A stretch of DNA of 64,000 bases from UBA2334 sp964396895 (GTDB taxonomy: Bacteria; Pseudomonadota; Gammaproteobacteria; Burkholderiales; Burkholderiaceae_C). Of the stretch, positions 49,496 through 59,300 are shown in pieces (position 1 is the stretch's first letter; each line of letters begins with the position of its first letter). A program made the translations under genes and the position numbers. Under the pieces are notes generated by a model. That model was given only the letters and a program-made list of their open reading frames with translations, was not told where the DNA came from and searched no databases. Location of the stretch: the NCBI GenBank assembly GCA_964396895.1, contig CAYNGJ010000003.1:186001-250000 (forward strand). The letters are read 5' to 3'.

Positions 49496-49962
49496 GGGGT
49501 CGGCTCCTGTTCGGCCTGCCGACGCTGGTGTGCGAGCATGGACATGGCCATTTCATCGTTCATTTTTTGTTCGGCCTTGTGGGCCGCCAGGCGTTGCTGG
49601 GTCAGCGTGCGCTCGACCACTTTTTCCAGGGTGGCCAGTTCCCGCTCGGCCAACTGCAGTGCAGCCAGCGTTGCTTGCAGATGGCCGTCTCTCTGAGCAA
49701 TCACGTTGGTTTGAAAGTCGATGGCGTGCTGGATCTTGTGTGCAAAATCCCGCTGGTGCTGCATCAATACCGGAGACACCCCCGCTGCACTGCGTGCCAT
49801 CCATTTGGACTGTCCCTCGTCCGCAAAGTGGGCGAGTTGGTCCATTTGTGCCCGGGCACTGGCCAGGGCCTGCTGAGCCCTGGCCACGTGTGCACCCGCC
49901 TCGTCCCGCCGACGTCGGGCCAGGTCGATCACAGTGGCCAAGCTTTTCAGGTTGATGGACAT
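49492..49962 (-). CDS. fliJ: Flagellar export chaperone FliJ
   Basis: A 156-residue, almost entirely helical coiled-coil protein (SLATVIDLARRRRDEAGAHV at the start, long Gln/Ala helices after) that fits FliJ, the stalk of the export ATPase ring. It is identified by fold pattern and by position between fliI and fliK. Confidence 0.88.
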   Translation of the reverse strand: MSINLKSLATVIDLARRRRDEAGAHVARAQQALASARAQMDQLAHFADEGQSKWMARSAAGVSPVLMQHQRDFAHKIQHAIDFQTNVIAQRDGHLQATLAALQLAERELATLEKVVERTLTQQRLAAHKAEQKMNDEMAMSMLAHQRRQAEQEPTP

Positions 49963-49987
49963 GGGTGGCGTTCAGTGGCGTTGGCGC

Positions 49988-51448
49988 TCAGGGGTTGGGT
50001 GGCTTGCCAGCGGGGTCGTTCATCAGACGGGTCATTTGCATGATGCAGTCGTTCAGCGGTGCGGATTCGTGCATGTCTTGGGTCAAAAACGCTTGCATGG
50101 ACGGGAACAAAGCAATGGCCCTGTCGGTTTCCGCATCACTGCCAGTGGCATACACGCCCAGTTGTATCAGGTCACGGGTTTTTTGATACCTCGAATAAAG
50201 GGCTTTAAACCGGCGAGATACATCCCAGTGCACGCGTGTGGTCACATTGTTCATGACCCGCGAGGCCGATTGCTCCACATCAATCGCCGGAAAGTGGCCC
50301 GCCTCTGCCAAGCTGCGCGACAGCACCACATGGCCATCCAGAATGGCGCGTGCGGCATCGGCAATCGGATCCTGTTGGTCGTCGCCCTCCGAGAGCACCG
50401 TGTAGAAGGCCGTGATGGAGCCCACGCCATTGAGTCCGTTACCACTGCGCTCTACGAGGGCCGGCAGTTTGGCGAAGCATGACGGTGGGTAGCCTTTGGT
50501 GGCAGGGGGTTCGCCGATGGCAAGGGCAATTTCCCGCTGTGCCATGGCGTAGCGGGTGAGCGAGTCCATCAGCAGCAGCACATGCTGGCCCTCGTCGCGG
50601 AATCGCTCCGCGACGGCAGTGGCGTAAGCCGCTCCTTGCATGCGCACCAGGGGAGGGGCATCGGCGGGTGCCGCCACGACCACGGAACGCTGTCGACCGT
50701 CCTCGCCCAGGATGTCTTCAATGAACTCTTTGACTTCGCGCCCCCGCTCACCGATCAGGCCCACCACAATCACATCGGCCTGGGTGTACCTCGCCATCAT
50801 GCCCAGCAGCACACTTTTGCCCACCCCGGAACCGGCAAACAAACCAATCCGCTGGCCCCGCCCGACGGTCAGCAGGCTGTTGATGCAGCGCACGCCCGTG
50901 TCCAACGGTACCCGGATGGGTTCGCGCTCCATGGCGTTCAGGGGTTGTCTGTCCAGCGGCGCCAAGTCCACATCCACCAGATGCCCATGGCCATCCATGG
51001 GCCGGCCATGGGCGTCCACCACCCGACCCAGCAAGCCGCGCCCCAGGGGCAGTCGGAGCACACCCTTGTCGTTCGGATTCACGGCGCGGCCAGGATGCCC
51101 CCAGCGGGGCAGGGGACGGTAGGGCGCCACCGGCGTGACGGTGGCGCCGGCGGTCAGGCCGTGCACATCGTCTGCGGGCATCAGGTAAGCCCTGTTCCCC
51201 GAGAAACCGACGATTTCAGCCAGTACGGTTTCTTGGTTGCCGGCATCGATCAGGCATTGGCTGCCCACGGGCGCCCTGACGCCGGACGCCTCCAGTACCA
51301 GTCCCGCCAGACGGGTGAGTGTGCCCCTGACCTCCAGTGGCGCGGGCAGTTCGGCACGCTGCTGAATTTCCTGGAAAAAGTCCGGCCACGCGCTGGCAGT
51401 GTTGTCGGCGGGACTTCCTGCTGATGATGTGCCTTTAGCTGGGTTCAT
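49988..51448 (-). CDS. fliI: Flagellum-specific ATPase FliI
   Basis: A 486-residue F1-beta-like ATPase that energises export. Walker A is FAGSGVGKSVLLGMM, with VGLIGERGREVKEF, LLMDSLTRYAMAQREI and GEPPATKGYPPSCFAKLPAL following. It overlaps fliH by 14 bases. Confidence 0.96.
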   Translation of the reverse strand: MNPAKGTSSAGSPADNTASAWPDFFQEIQQRAELPAPLEVRGTLTRLAGLVLEASGVRAPVGSQCLIDAGNQETVLAEIVGFSGNRAYLMPADDVHGLTAGATVTPVAPYRPLPRWGHPGRAVNPNDKGVLRLPLGRGLLGRVVDAHGRPMDGHGHLVDVDLAPLDRQPLNAMEREPIRVPLDTGVRCINSLLTVGRGQRIGLFAGSGVGKSVLLGMMARYTQADVIVVGLIGERGREVKEFIEDILGEDGRQRSVVVAAPADAPPLVRMQGAAYATAVAERFRDEGQHVLLLMDSLTRYAMAQREIALAIGEPPATKGYPPSCFAKLPALVERSGNGLNGVGSITAFYTVLSEGDDQQDPIADAARAILDGHVVLSRSLAEAGHFPAIDVEQSASRVMNNVTTRVHWDVSRRFKALYSRYQKTRDLIQLGVYATGSDAETDRAIALFPSMQAFLTQDMHESAPLNDCIMQMTRLMNDPAGKPPNP

Positions 51449-52136
51449 CGTTTTCTTCCCAGGCCGAACTCAGGCCCAGGTTGGCAATGGTGCGGGCCCA
51501 ACGCTTTTCCAGTGTGGCGTCCACCGTGTTGCCCGGTGTTTCCACCCAACAACCGCCCGGTGTGATGTTCGGGTCGGGAACAAATCGGGGGCTGCCCGGT
51601 TCGGGTGGTGTGGTCCAGCCGGCTTCCAGTGCGGCAAAATCGTCTGGATGCAGGCGCACCGTGATGGCTTGCGCGTCTGCGGCCAACAAACCCACAGCCT
51701 CTTCCACCACGGGTTTGACAAACTCAGGGTCTGTGCTCAGTTCCCTGCGTATGACTTGGCGGGCCAAGTCGCAGGCCATGGCCAGCACACACTGCGCCAT
51801 ATCGGCTTGAATGTCGGCCAGGCGTTGGTGCATCTCGGCAAGGACAGTGTCAAAGCGCTGGGTGGCCTCCTTGGTAGCGGTTTTGGTGGGCTCTTCCAAG
51901 GCCGTCCGCGTTTCTTCGCATCCGGCCTCATGGCCGTCGGCATATCCTTCTTCGTAGGACTGCTTGCGCAGGGCGTCCATGTCCGCCGCGATCGCTTCCG
52001 GCGAGGGTGGGGGAGGCATCACCACCTCGTCGGGGTGGGGGGTGCCGTCCACATTGGAGAATCGCCAAGCCGCAACAGCGTCGATTTCCTCCCGCGGAAT
52101 GAACCGGGAATAGGCAGACTTAGACGAATGCGTCAT
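51435..52136 (-). CDS. fliH: Flagellar assembly protein FliH
   Basis: A 233-residue regulator of FliI that tethers it to FliN. A Pro/acidic N-terminus and EEGYADGHEAGCEE (a GxxxG-like helix) lead to the C-terminal domain (ACDLARQVIRRELSTDPEFV, ITVRLHPDDF). ATG 52136 is preferred to GTG 52142. It overlaps fliG by 17 bases. Confidence 0.93.
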   Translation of the reverse strand: MTHSSKSAYSRFIPREEIDAVAAWRFSNVDGTPHPDEVVMPPPPSPEAIAADMDALRKQSYEEGYADGHEAGCEETRTALEEPTKTATKEATQRFDTVLAEMHQRLADIQADMAQCVLAMACDLARQVIRRELSTDPEFVKPVVEEAVGLLAADAQAITVRLHPDDFAALEAGWTTPPEPGSPRFVPDPNITPGGCWVETPGNTVDATLEKRWARTIANLGLSSAWEENDEPS

Positions 52137-53115
52137 CTCCACCTCCGCCCATGACGATCTGTCCCTCGTCGGTCAGGCGACGCACAATTTTGAGAATTTC
52201 TTTCTGCTGGTTCTCTACTTCTGACAGACGAACGGGGCCGCGCGACTCCAAGTCTTCGCGCAAGGCTTCGGCTGCGCGCGACGACATGTTGGCCAGTACC
52301 TTTTCACGCAATTCTTGGGAGGCCCCTTTGAGCGAAATGACCAGGGTCTCGGAGGCCACTTCTTTCAGCACCATTTGCACCGACTTGTCGTCGAGCTTGA
52401 GCAAGTCCTCGAAGGTGAACATCTTGTCCATGATTTTCTGAGCCAGGTCCGGGTCGTGTTCACGGATGGACTCGATCACGCCGGTCTCAATGCTGGTGCC
52501 CATGAGGTTGATGATTTCAGCAGCGGTTTTCACACCACCCAACGACGTCTTGCGGATTTTGTCGCCGCCGGCCAGCACGCGGTAGAGCACCTCGTTCAGG
52601 TCTTTTAACGCCGTCGGCTGTATGCCCTCCAAGGTGGCGATGCGCAGCATCACTTCGTTGCGAGTGCGTTCGGTGAAATTTTTGAGCACACCGGCGGTCT
52701 GGTCAAAGTCCAGGTGCACCAAAATGGCCGCCAAAATTTGCGGGTGTTCATTGCGCAGCAACTCGGCCACGGACAAGGGGTCCATCCATTTCAGGCTTTC
52801 AATGCCCGACACGTCGCCGCCTTGCAGAATGCGGTCAATCAGCAACGATGCCTTGTCGTCGCCCAGCGCGCGTTTCAGCACAGAGCGCACATAGTTGTCC
52901 GTGTCCGACACCAGCAGGCTTTGCGAGGCGGCTTCGTGGGTAAACTTTTGGATCACGTCCTCCACCTTCTGGTGGGTGACGCCGCGGGTGCGGGCAATGG
53001 TTTCACCCAGCTTTTGCACCTCTTTGGGCGACAGGTGTTTGAACACCTCGGCAGCCTCTTCCTCGCCCAGCGACATCAAAAATATCGCTGCATCCTGAAC
53101 GCCATCGTCTTCCAT
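52120..53115 (-). CDS. fliG: Flagellar motor switch protein FliG
   Basis: A 331-residue rotor protein. The order is FliG_N (AAIFLMSLGEEEAAEVFKHL), FliG_M with EHPQ (LRNEHPQILAAILVHLD), and FliG_C with the charged torque helix region. The start ATG 53115 gives the standard length, 25 bases after the fliF stop. Confidence 0.97.
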   Translation of the reverse strand: MEDDGVQDAAIFLMSLGEEEAAEVFKHLSPKEVQKLGETIARTRGVTHQKVEDVIQKFTHEAASQSLLVSDTDNYVRSVLKRALGDDKASLLIDRILQGGDVSGIESLKWMDPLSVAELLRNEHPQILAAILVHLDFDQTAGVLKNFTERTRNEVMLRIATLEGIQPTALKDLNEVLYRVLAGGDKIRKTSLGGVKTAAEIINLMGTSIETGVIESIREHDPDLAQKIMDKMFTFEDLLKLDDKSVQMVLKEVASETLVISLKGASQELREKVLANMSSRAAEALREDLESRGPVRLSEVENQQKEILKIVRRLTDEGQIVMGGGGDDAFV

Positions 53116-53140
53116 GGTCGGAGTCCTTGTGTCACGGGTA

Positions 53141-54862
53141 TCAGGCCGGAGCCTCGCCATTGACCCAGGTTTTGATGATGTTGGCCACGGCCACCGGGTT
53201 GTCTTTGGACAGTCGGCGGGCGTCTTCCAGGCGCAACTGGTGCTCGCTGATGGGGGCGTCGAGGGCCGATGCCTCTGACCCTGGCAGCAGGCCCGGGCGT
53301 TCCGTCACATCGCTGATCACGGTTTCGAGTTGTCGCTGTCCACCCTCGCCGGATTCTCCGGGAACTGGGGGAGGGGCGCTGATCATTTTCATGCTGGGTC
53401 GGACGAATCCTAGCAGCACCACCAAGCCCAGAATCAACGCCCCCACGGGCCAAGCCAGGGTTCGGGCCAGGTCCACCGTGTCTGGTTGCTGCCACAGCGG
53501 CACGTCCACCGCCTCTACCTTGGTCACGGAGAAGGGGGCGTTCATCAGGTTGACGGAATCCCCGCGGTCTTTGCTGAAGCCGATGGCTTCGCGCACCAGT
53601 GCCGTCATCTGCTCAATTTGTTCGGGCGGCAGGGGTTGGGTCACCTCTTTGCCGGTTTTGGGGTCGGTGGTGGTGCGGTGGTTCACCACCACGGCGGCGG
53701 TCAGTCGGCGGATGTTGCCGGTGCTCGCTTTGACGACCCGCACCGTCTTGTCCACCTCGTAGTTCACGACCGACTCACGGCGCATGGTGTTGGCGCTGTT
53801 GGTGCCAGGGGCACCGTTGGGTCCGGTAACGCCAGGGGACACAGCCGCACCGTTGACCGGGGCCGCAGAGGCGCCAGGGGGAATGTTGGATGTGGCCCCA
53901 GGTGCGCCGGGGGTTTGGCCGTTGGTGTCGGTTGTGTTTTCCACCGTTTGCTGGCTTCGCACACTGGCGGGGGAGGCGCCCTGGTTGGGGTTGTGGGTTT
54001 CCGAGGTTTGTTCGGACTGAGAGAAGTCCACATCTGCCGTCACCTGGGCCCGCACGTTCTGGCGACCCAGCAGGGGCTCCAAAATGTCCATGACTCGGCG
54101 TGTGTAGGTGTCCTCGATCTTCTGCACGTATTGCAGTTGCTGGGTGTCAACGCCCAGGGATTGACCATCGGGAGGGTTGGACAGCAGGTTGCCCGACTCG
54201 TCAATGACACTCACCGACTTGGGGGGGAGTTCTGGAACACTGGCTGCCACCAAGTGAACGATGCCGGCCACTTGGGTTTTGTCCAGCGTGCGACCGGGGT
54301 GCAAGGTGACCAGCACGGAGGCCGAAGGTTTTTGCTGTTCACGGAAAAACCCGTTTTGGCTGGGCAGCGCCAAATGGATGCGAGCCGACTGGACCGCCCC
54401 AATGGACTGGATGGATCGTGTCAGTTCACCCTCCAGGCCACGTTGGAATGTCAGGCGCTCTTGGAACTGGGTCATGCCAAAGCGATTGGCCTCCATCATC
54501 TCGAACCCCCCGACCGAACCCTTTGGCAGACCCTGCGAGGCCAGGCGCAAGCGGGTATCGTGCACTCGGTCGGCCGGCACCATGATGGCTTGGCCGCCTT
54601 CGGTGTATTTGTAGGGCACGTTCATTTGTGCCAGTTGGGCCACGATGGCGCCGCCGTCCTTGTCGCTGACGTTGGCGAACAGCACACGCCAATCGGGCTG
54701 CTTGCCCATGAAAACGGCCGCAATCACGATTGCCAGCAAGGCGACCACGCCCGCCAGCGCTTTGATTTTCTGCCCGCCATTCAGACGTCCGAAGCCTTCA
54801 GCAAGAGGGCTGCGGGGGGTGATGATGGGCTGTGCATCGATGTCAGCAACGGCGGTACTCAT
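53141..54862 (-). CDS. fliF: Flagellar MS-ring protein FliF
   Basis: A 573-residue protein forming the MS ring. TM1 is near residues 35-55 (LAGVVALLAIVIAAVFMG). RBM domains (PDWRVLFANVSDKDGGAIVA, ARIHLALPSQNGFFREQQKP) and a long Gly/Pro/Ala/Thr-rich loop (about 300-365) follow, then TM2 (GALILGLVVLLGF) and a cytoplasmic tail that binds FliG. ATG 54862 was chosen over TTG 54877. It is first of the fliF-to-fliR run and divergent from fliE. Confidence 0.96.
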   Translation of the reverse strand: MSTAVADIDAQPIITPRSPLAEGFGRLNGGQKIKALAGVVALLAIVIAAVFMGKQPDWRVLFANVSDKDGGAIVAQLAQMNVPYKYTEGGQAIMVPADRVHDTRLRLASQGLPKGSVGGFEMMEANRFGMTQFQERLTFQRGLEGELTRSIQSIGAVQSARIHLALPSQNGFFREQQKPSASVLVTLHPGRTLDKTQVAGIVHLVAASVPELPPKSVSVIDESGNLLSNPPDGQSLGVDTQQLQYVQKIEDTYTRRVMDILEPLLGRQNVRAQVTADVDFSQSEQTSETHNPNQGASPASVRSQQTVENTTDTNGQTPGAPGATSNIPPGASAAPVNGAAVSPGVTGPNGAPGTNSANTMRRESVVNYEVDKTVRVVKASTGNIRRLTAAVVVNHRTTTDPKTGKEVTQPLPPEQIEQMTALVREAIGFSKDRGDSVNLMNAPFSVTKVEAVDVPLWQQPDTVDLARTLAWPVGALILGLVVLLGFVRPSMKMISAPPPVPGESGEGGQRQLETVISDVTERPGLLPGSEASALDAPISEHQLRLEDARRLSKDNPVAVANIIKTWVNGEAPA

Positions 54863-54942
54863 GGCGGTTTGGCTCAAAGGTAAACAGGGGCAACTTACCC
54901 GAATGCCTGCATTGTCTGTACCCGGTCGGCAGACTAAAGGCC

Positions 54943-54969
54943 AATAAGCGCCCTCTTCCTGGCGTTATT
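54943..54969. promoter_or_regulatory. Inverted repeat between fliF and fliE, possible FlhDC site
   Basis: AATAAGCGCC-N8-GGCG-TTATT is an inverted repeat in the 174-base divergent region. Its AATAAGCG arm resembles the AAATAGCG half-sites of enterobacterial FlhD4C2 boxes, and it is well placed to control both fliF and fliE. Confidence 0.4.
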
Positions 54970-55036
54970 CCAACTCAAGTTCCCAGGTGCCCCGCCGTAC
55001 CATTCTTGCCAGCCCCAACCTCGGCAGGAGTCCCCC

Positions 55037-55402
55037 ATGAACATGCGCATCAACACCCTTCAAAGCCAGGCGCTGGCCCAGTTGGCCGCGCAGCGTTTGC
55101 AAAACCCCGCCATTTCCGGTGGCTCAGCGGCCAAGCCTGCCACCTTGCCAGTGGGGGCAGGCCCCATTCAAGGCACTGATGCCAGTTTTTCGGCCGCTTT
55201 CAAGAATGCGCTGACCGCTGTCAGCGCCGCGCAAAATACCGCATCGGACATGCAGAACAAGGTGCAGATGGGCTCGCCCGACGCCACCCTGGAGGGCACC
55301 ATGGTCGCCATGCAGAAAGCGCAAATTGGCTTTCAAACCGCACTGAACGTGCGCAACCGCATGGTGCAGGCCTACTCAGACATCATGAACATGCAAGTTT
55401 GA
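55037..55402 (+). CDS. fliE: Flagellar hook-basal body complex protein FliE
   Basis: A 121-residue rod adaptor between MS ring and rod. The C-terminal half (DASFSAAFKNALTAVSAAQN, TLEGTMVAMQKAQIGFQTAL, RNRMVQAYSDIMNMQV) is the conserved FliE domain. AGGAG precedes the ATG. It stands alone on the plus strand in a minus-strand cluster, ended by a two-way terminator. Confidence 0.96.
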   Translation: MNMRINTLQSQALAQLAAQRLQNPAISGGSAAKPATLPVGAGPIQGTDASFSAAFKNALTAVSAAQNTASDMQNKVQMGSPDATLEGTMVAMQKAQIGFQTALNVRNRMVQAYSDIMNMQV

Positions 55403-55411
55403 AGAAAAAAT

Positions 55412-55452
55412 GCCATCCAGCGCTTAGCTGGCGTCATTCATTGCTATGAAAT
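55412..55452. repeat. Dispersed repeat between fliE and fliT
   Basis: CATCCAGCGCTTAG...TTGCTATGAAAT matches, in inverse, the AGCGCTGGAGG-type repeat seen at 5870, 22505 and elsewhere. Confidence 0.45.
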
Positions 55453-55455
55453 AAA

Positions 55456-55478
55456 AAAAGGACGCTGAGCGTCCTTTT
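55456..55478. terminator. Bidirectional terminator between fliE and fliT
   Basis: AAAAGGACGC-TGA-GCGTCCTTTT is a perfect 10-bp stem with A-run and T-run on opposite sides, so it can end both the fliE transcript (+) and the fliST transcript (-). Confidence 0.9.
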
Positions 55479-55499
55479 GGGCGGCTGGAAGCACTGTAT

Positions 55500-55862
55500 T
55501 CAGTGCAGTTGCCTTTGGGCATTGCCGCCCAGCATGAAGTCAATGTCGGCCAGCCAGGGTTCCGCCAAAGTGCGGATTTCTGCATCGTGGCGAAGGATGC
55601 TGAGCATGATGCGCTGTTTTTCAGCCCGATCCTGCGGGGCCAGGTTTTGGGTGCGTGCTTCAGCCCGAAGTTGCTCGATCAGCACAGCACATGCACCTTC
55701 CAGCTTCACCACTTCGTCCCAGTTTTCGAGCTGGGCAGCTTCCAGCATCTGACGACTCGCGGATTCAATGGCTTTGTAGTAATCGAGCAGGGTCTGATGG
55801 TTGCCAGCACTGTCGGCGGCATGGGCAGGGGAGGTCGGTGTGGTGATCATGGCGTCTCTCAT
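55500..55862 (-). CDS. fliT: Flagellar chaperone FliT
   Basis: A 120-residue helical protein that fits FliT, the FliD chaperone (LLDYYKAIESASRQMLEAAQ, LENWDEVVKLEGACAVLIEQ). ATG 55862 overlaps the fliS stop (ATGA); ATG 55850, with GAGAG upstream, is an alternative. FliT is variable in sequence, so the call rests partly on its place after fliS. Confidence 0.85.
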   Translation of the reverse strand: MRDAMITTPTSPAHAADSAGNHQTLLDYYKAIESASRQMLEAAQLENWDEVVKLEGACAVLIEQLRAEARTQNLAPQDRAEKQRIMLSILRHDAEIRTLAEPWLADIDFMLGGNAQRQLH

Positions 55863-56260
55863 TGTGCTGAGTGGTTGTGCATGTTTTTCCAAGTGTCGGC
55901 AACAGGGGCCATCAGGTTGACCACTTCGTCAATGAGTTCCACGTCGTTCTTCAAGTGGGCCTGCATCAGTTGAGCGACGCAGTAGTCGTAAAGCAACCCC
56001 AGGTTCTGGCTCAACTCGCCAGCCTGCGGATCCAGCGAGCCTTTGAGTCCCTCGGAAATGATGCGCATGGACTTGGTGATGGCTTGGCTTTTGGCGGCCA
56101 CGTTACCCGACGCCAAGTGGATCTTGGCTGCCGACAGGCTGGACAGCAGGCCTTCGAACAGCAGCGAGATCAATTCATGCGGCGAGGCCGTTTCAACCCG
56201 ACTCTCTACGCCCACCTTCTTGTAGGCGGAGGCCATTCGCTGTGAAACTGGTGTGTACAT
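55859..56260 (-). CDS. fliS: Flagellin export chaperone FliS
   Basis: A 133-residue helical chaperone for flagellin. AYKKVGVESRVETASPHELI and SLLFEGLLSSLSAAKIHLAS are family hallmarks. ATG 56260 (MYTPVSQRMAS) is the usual start; an open frame reaches 56440 but crosses the FliA promoter. No fliC or fliD is adjacent; the glycan operon lies upstream instead. Confidence 0.94.
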   Translation of the reverse strand: MYTPVSQRMASAYKKVGVESRVETASPHELISLLFEGLLSSLSAAKIHLASGNVAAKSQAITKSMRIISEGLKGSLDPQAGELSQNLGLLYDYCVAQLMQAHLKNDVELIDEVVNLMAPVADTWKNMHNHSAQ

Positions 56261-56291
56261 GATGCGGTGGTTTTCAGCAGGTGATGCTTCT

Positions 56292-56318
56292 TTATCGGTG
56301 TCGCGTGACAAAACTGAA
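56292..56318 (-). promoter_or_regulatory. FliA (sigma-28) promoter of fliST
   Basis: On the minus strand, TTCAGTTT, 11 bases, ACCGATAA. This gives 6 of 8 matches at -35 and 7 of 8 at -10 to TAAAGTTT-N11-GCCGATAA with exact spacing. It lies 32 bases before the fliS start. Confidence 0.72.
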
Positions 56319-56373
56319 GTGGCAGATGCTCTTGATTCACCTGTCTGTTTGGGTTTTCGATCGGGGGTCAAGG

Positions 56374-59300
56374 TCATGGCAGGTAAGCGTTGACAATGGC
56401 CACTTGGGCTTGTTCGGTGTCGAAGCGGGTGGCTGCCCAAGTTTGGATGGAATGGACGTGCTCAGCAAGTGCACCTGGTGTGGCCAGCAGTGATGTGATT
56501 TCATGTGCCCAACTCGGGAGCGACAGGTCGAGTTGAATCACCGGGGATGATTCGAGCTCTTCCATCGGGCTGGACACACATGCGCAGCCAGCGGCTATGG
56601 CGTGCAGCGTCAAGTGGTTGCCAGCCAGGCCAGGCCAGAATCGGTCAGACCTTGGAAGGAGGACGAGATCGAGATTGGCAGTCCGCAAATGTTCGTGCGT
56701 CACGGCGTTGGCAACAGGGCACTCCACCTGGATCAAGTGGCGGCTGTTCAGTGTGGCAGGTGGGGTGCCAAAACAAATGAACGTCGCCTGGTCTTTGAGC
56801 ATTTCAAGCAGGTCATTGAGCAGCGCCACCACCGTGGGGTCATTTTCTGGATGGATTAAGCCGATGCGGGCCATTGGCCCCCTTGGCGACGCAGGTGGCT
56901 GCGCCAGTCTCTGCCAATCCAACCACGATGTGGCATGGCGCACGTCAGGGTGGCACTCGGTCAAGACGCGGGCCAAGGCCTTGGACGTCACCACTACCCG
57001 GTGGGCAAACCGCAGACCGGTTTCCACCGTACACACCAAGTCCAATCGTTGTGGTTCTTCGCTGGAGTTTCTGGGCTCAATGTCCATTCCGTCGTCCAAG
57101 CAAAGAACTTTGGGAATGGTCGGCAAAAATTGATCGAGCAATTCGAAGACCGGTTCGTGTGAGATGCTGACGTGGTGATCAAACAGCACTGCACACGGTT
57201 TGGCTCGCGCAATCTCCATCAAGGTGACCCAGGGACTGGCGTCTGGCTCCAGTGTCCAATGAGAGACTTGAGCCAGTGCACCCTGCGACAACTGCGCCAA
57301 GTTTCGACGGCTTTCCGGTGTCAGATTCCCCAACTCTCCGCCTAAGACCAACAGTTTGGGACGATCGCCTTGACGCACATCCCACTCGATCAGCCGATCC
57401 AGGTTGAATTGGCAGGGCCTGCTATAGCTCAATTGCCCGTTGTACAAGTGGCCATTCGCCATCCATTCCAAATGGTTTCTGAGAAAAGCCACATCTTCGT
57501 TGGGCAGTTGAGCGCCGTTGGCGGGGCGGTCGTACACGCCAAACCACGCATGACGGGCATTCTGGGGCAGGAGGTGGACCTGCACTTCCGGCTTCCACAG
57601 CAAGTGCATTCCCCGTGCCTGGATCCAGCAGGCCATGGCGCACGCCCAGAAGTGTTGAGGTACATCTGCATTGCGTTCCAAAAATTCCGACACCAATGTT
57701 TTGGAGACCAGCAGCGCGCGCTCATCCAAACCGGCAAGAGCTCTCTGCTGGGTGGGCATGGTGTGGATGGTGCTGGACGCCAAACCTGTGGAAGCAAACA
57801 GCAGTGCCGGCGAATAGGGGGGGGGGATCATCTGTTTGCCTCCCTCCGTGACCAGTCCTGCTTGCACGGCACCCACTCCAGGCCACGCCATAGCGAGCAC
57901 CAGTTCGCGGAGCCACGCCGGACTCGCGGCTCGTGACACCGCCGCGGTAAACAGCAGGTGGACACCGCGTGCACGGGACACCATCAGACGGAGGCGAGTG
58001 CCCTGGTCTTTGGTCGCGGACGTATCAACGACATGCAACGGATTTCCGGGGCGTTGTTGAGCACCCAGGTGCAGCAGCTGCAGGTAGATCGGGTTACCTG
58101 AAGCCTCGCCGATCACCACCTCGACATCTGGGTAGTCCGTGTGGGCCAAGTGGTACATGGCTGTTTGGAGCGCGAGGTCAGGCGAACCGTCGGACTGGAT
58201 AAGGATGCTGACGGCGGGTGTGTCGTGGGCGCGTGCCACGATGCAGCGCACACCAAGAGATTCACCGTCCCCTACCCATGCGTTGATGCGTTGTCGGTGC
58301 AGGTGCGCCTGAAGCGCCTCCAATTCGGCCAGGAGATTGTGTTTGTGGAGTGCATCCAACGGCAGATGGGACAATACCGCATCCACGTGCCCTAAAGCGC
58401 CGATGCCGGCCTGGTCGAGAACTCGCAGCGCGAGGTCGTACACTTCGGCACCGTGCCAATCGCCATAGCCACCAGCTGCCAAAAAGGCGGCTTTGTGTAT
58501 CAGTAAAAAATGCCCGAAGTAAGCTTGGCTGCGCAGCGTGAATGGATCCGGCCCTGGTTTGAAGCTGGGTTGCTCGGGCTGAGCACCGGTCCCGCGTGCG
58601 TCCTCATCGGCATACACGAGTAACCACTCAGGCTGGTGATTGATGCGGTCAGCAACCACCAGCAATGCGTGAGGTACCAAAGTCAAGCCTGGGACGATGC
58701 GGGCCACCCACTGGCATGACGTGTGTCTAGCCATCTCGTTGATGACGAAAGACGCCTGATGCGCATCCTTGAGCGACAACCACTGTACGCGGGGTGTGTC
58801 ATCCAAAGCCGCAGGGGCGTCCAGCGGCGTGACCACGGTCAGCCGCCACTCCCCGTAGAACTGAACTGAAAGGCTGTCCAAGGTGTCGGCCAGCAGACCC
58901 TCCTCGCCGGGTTGCAGCGCCAGTAAAAAATGGAATTGGGGCTGGTGTGACCATTCTTTCACCATCCGTTCAGCCAGCAATTGAATGTCCAATTCCTGAG
59001 GGGATGTGGATCGGACAAACAGGGAATATTGCTGTGGGTGTGCCACCGATGCCAGTGGCGAGTGAGAGAACAAATCGCTGAAATACAGCCCTGAGTGCGC
59101 ATAGAGGTGCGAGAACTCTGGGAGAGATGCGGCGCGATCCGTTGCATTCAAGCTCCACAAGCGCTGCAGCTCATTGAGCAATGGCTTTCCCTGGCGCTGC
59201 AGGTCGTCATGCGCGTGGTAAACCTCTTCCACCAGTGCCTTGGACATCTCCCAAGAGTTATCCCGTGCCATTGAATGAACCTCTGGGATCTTTCGCAGGG

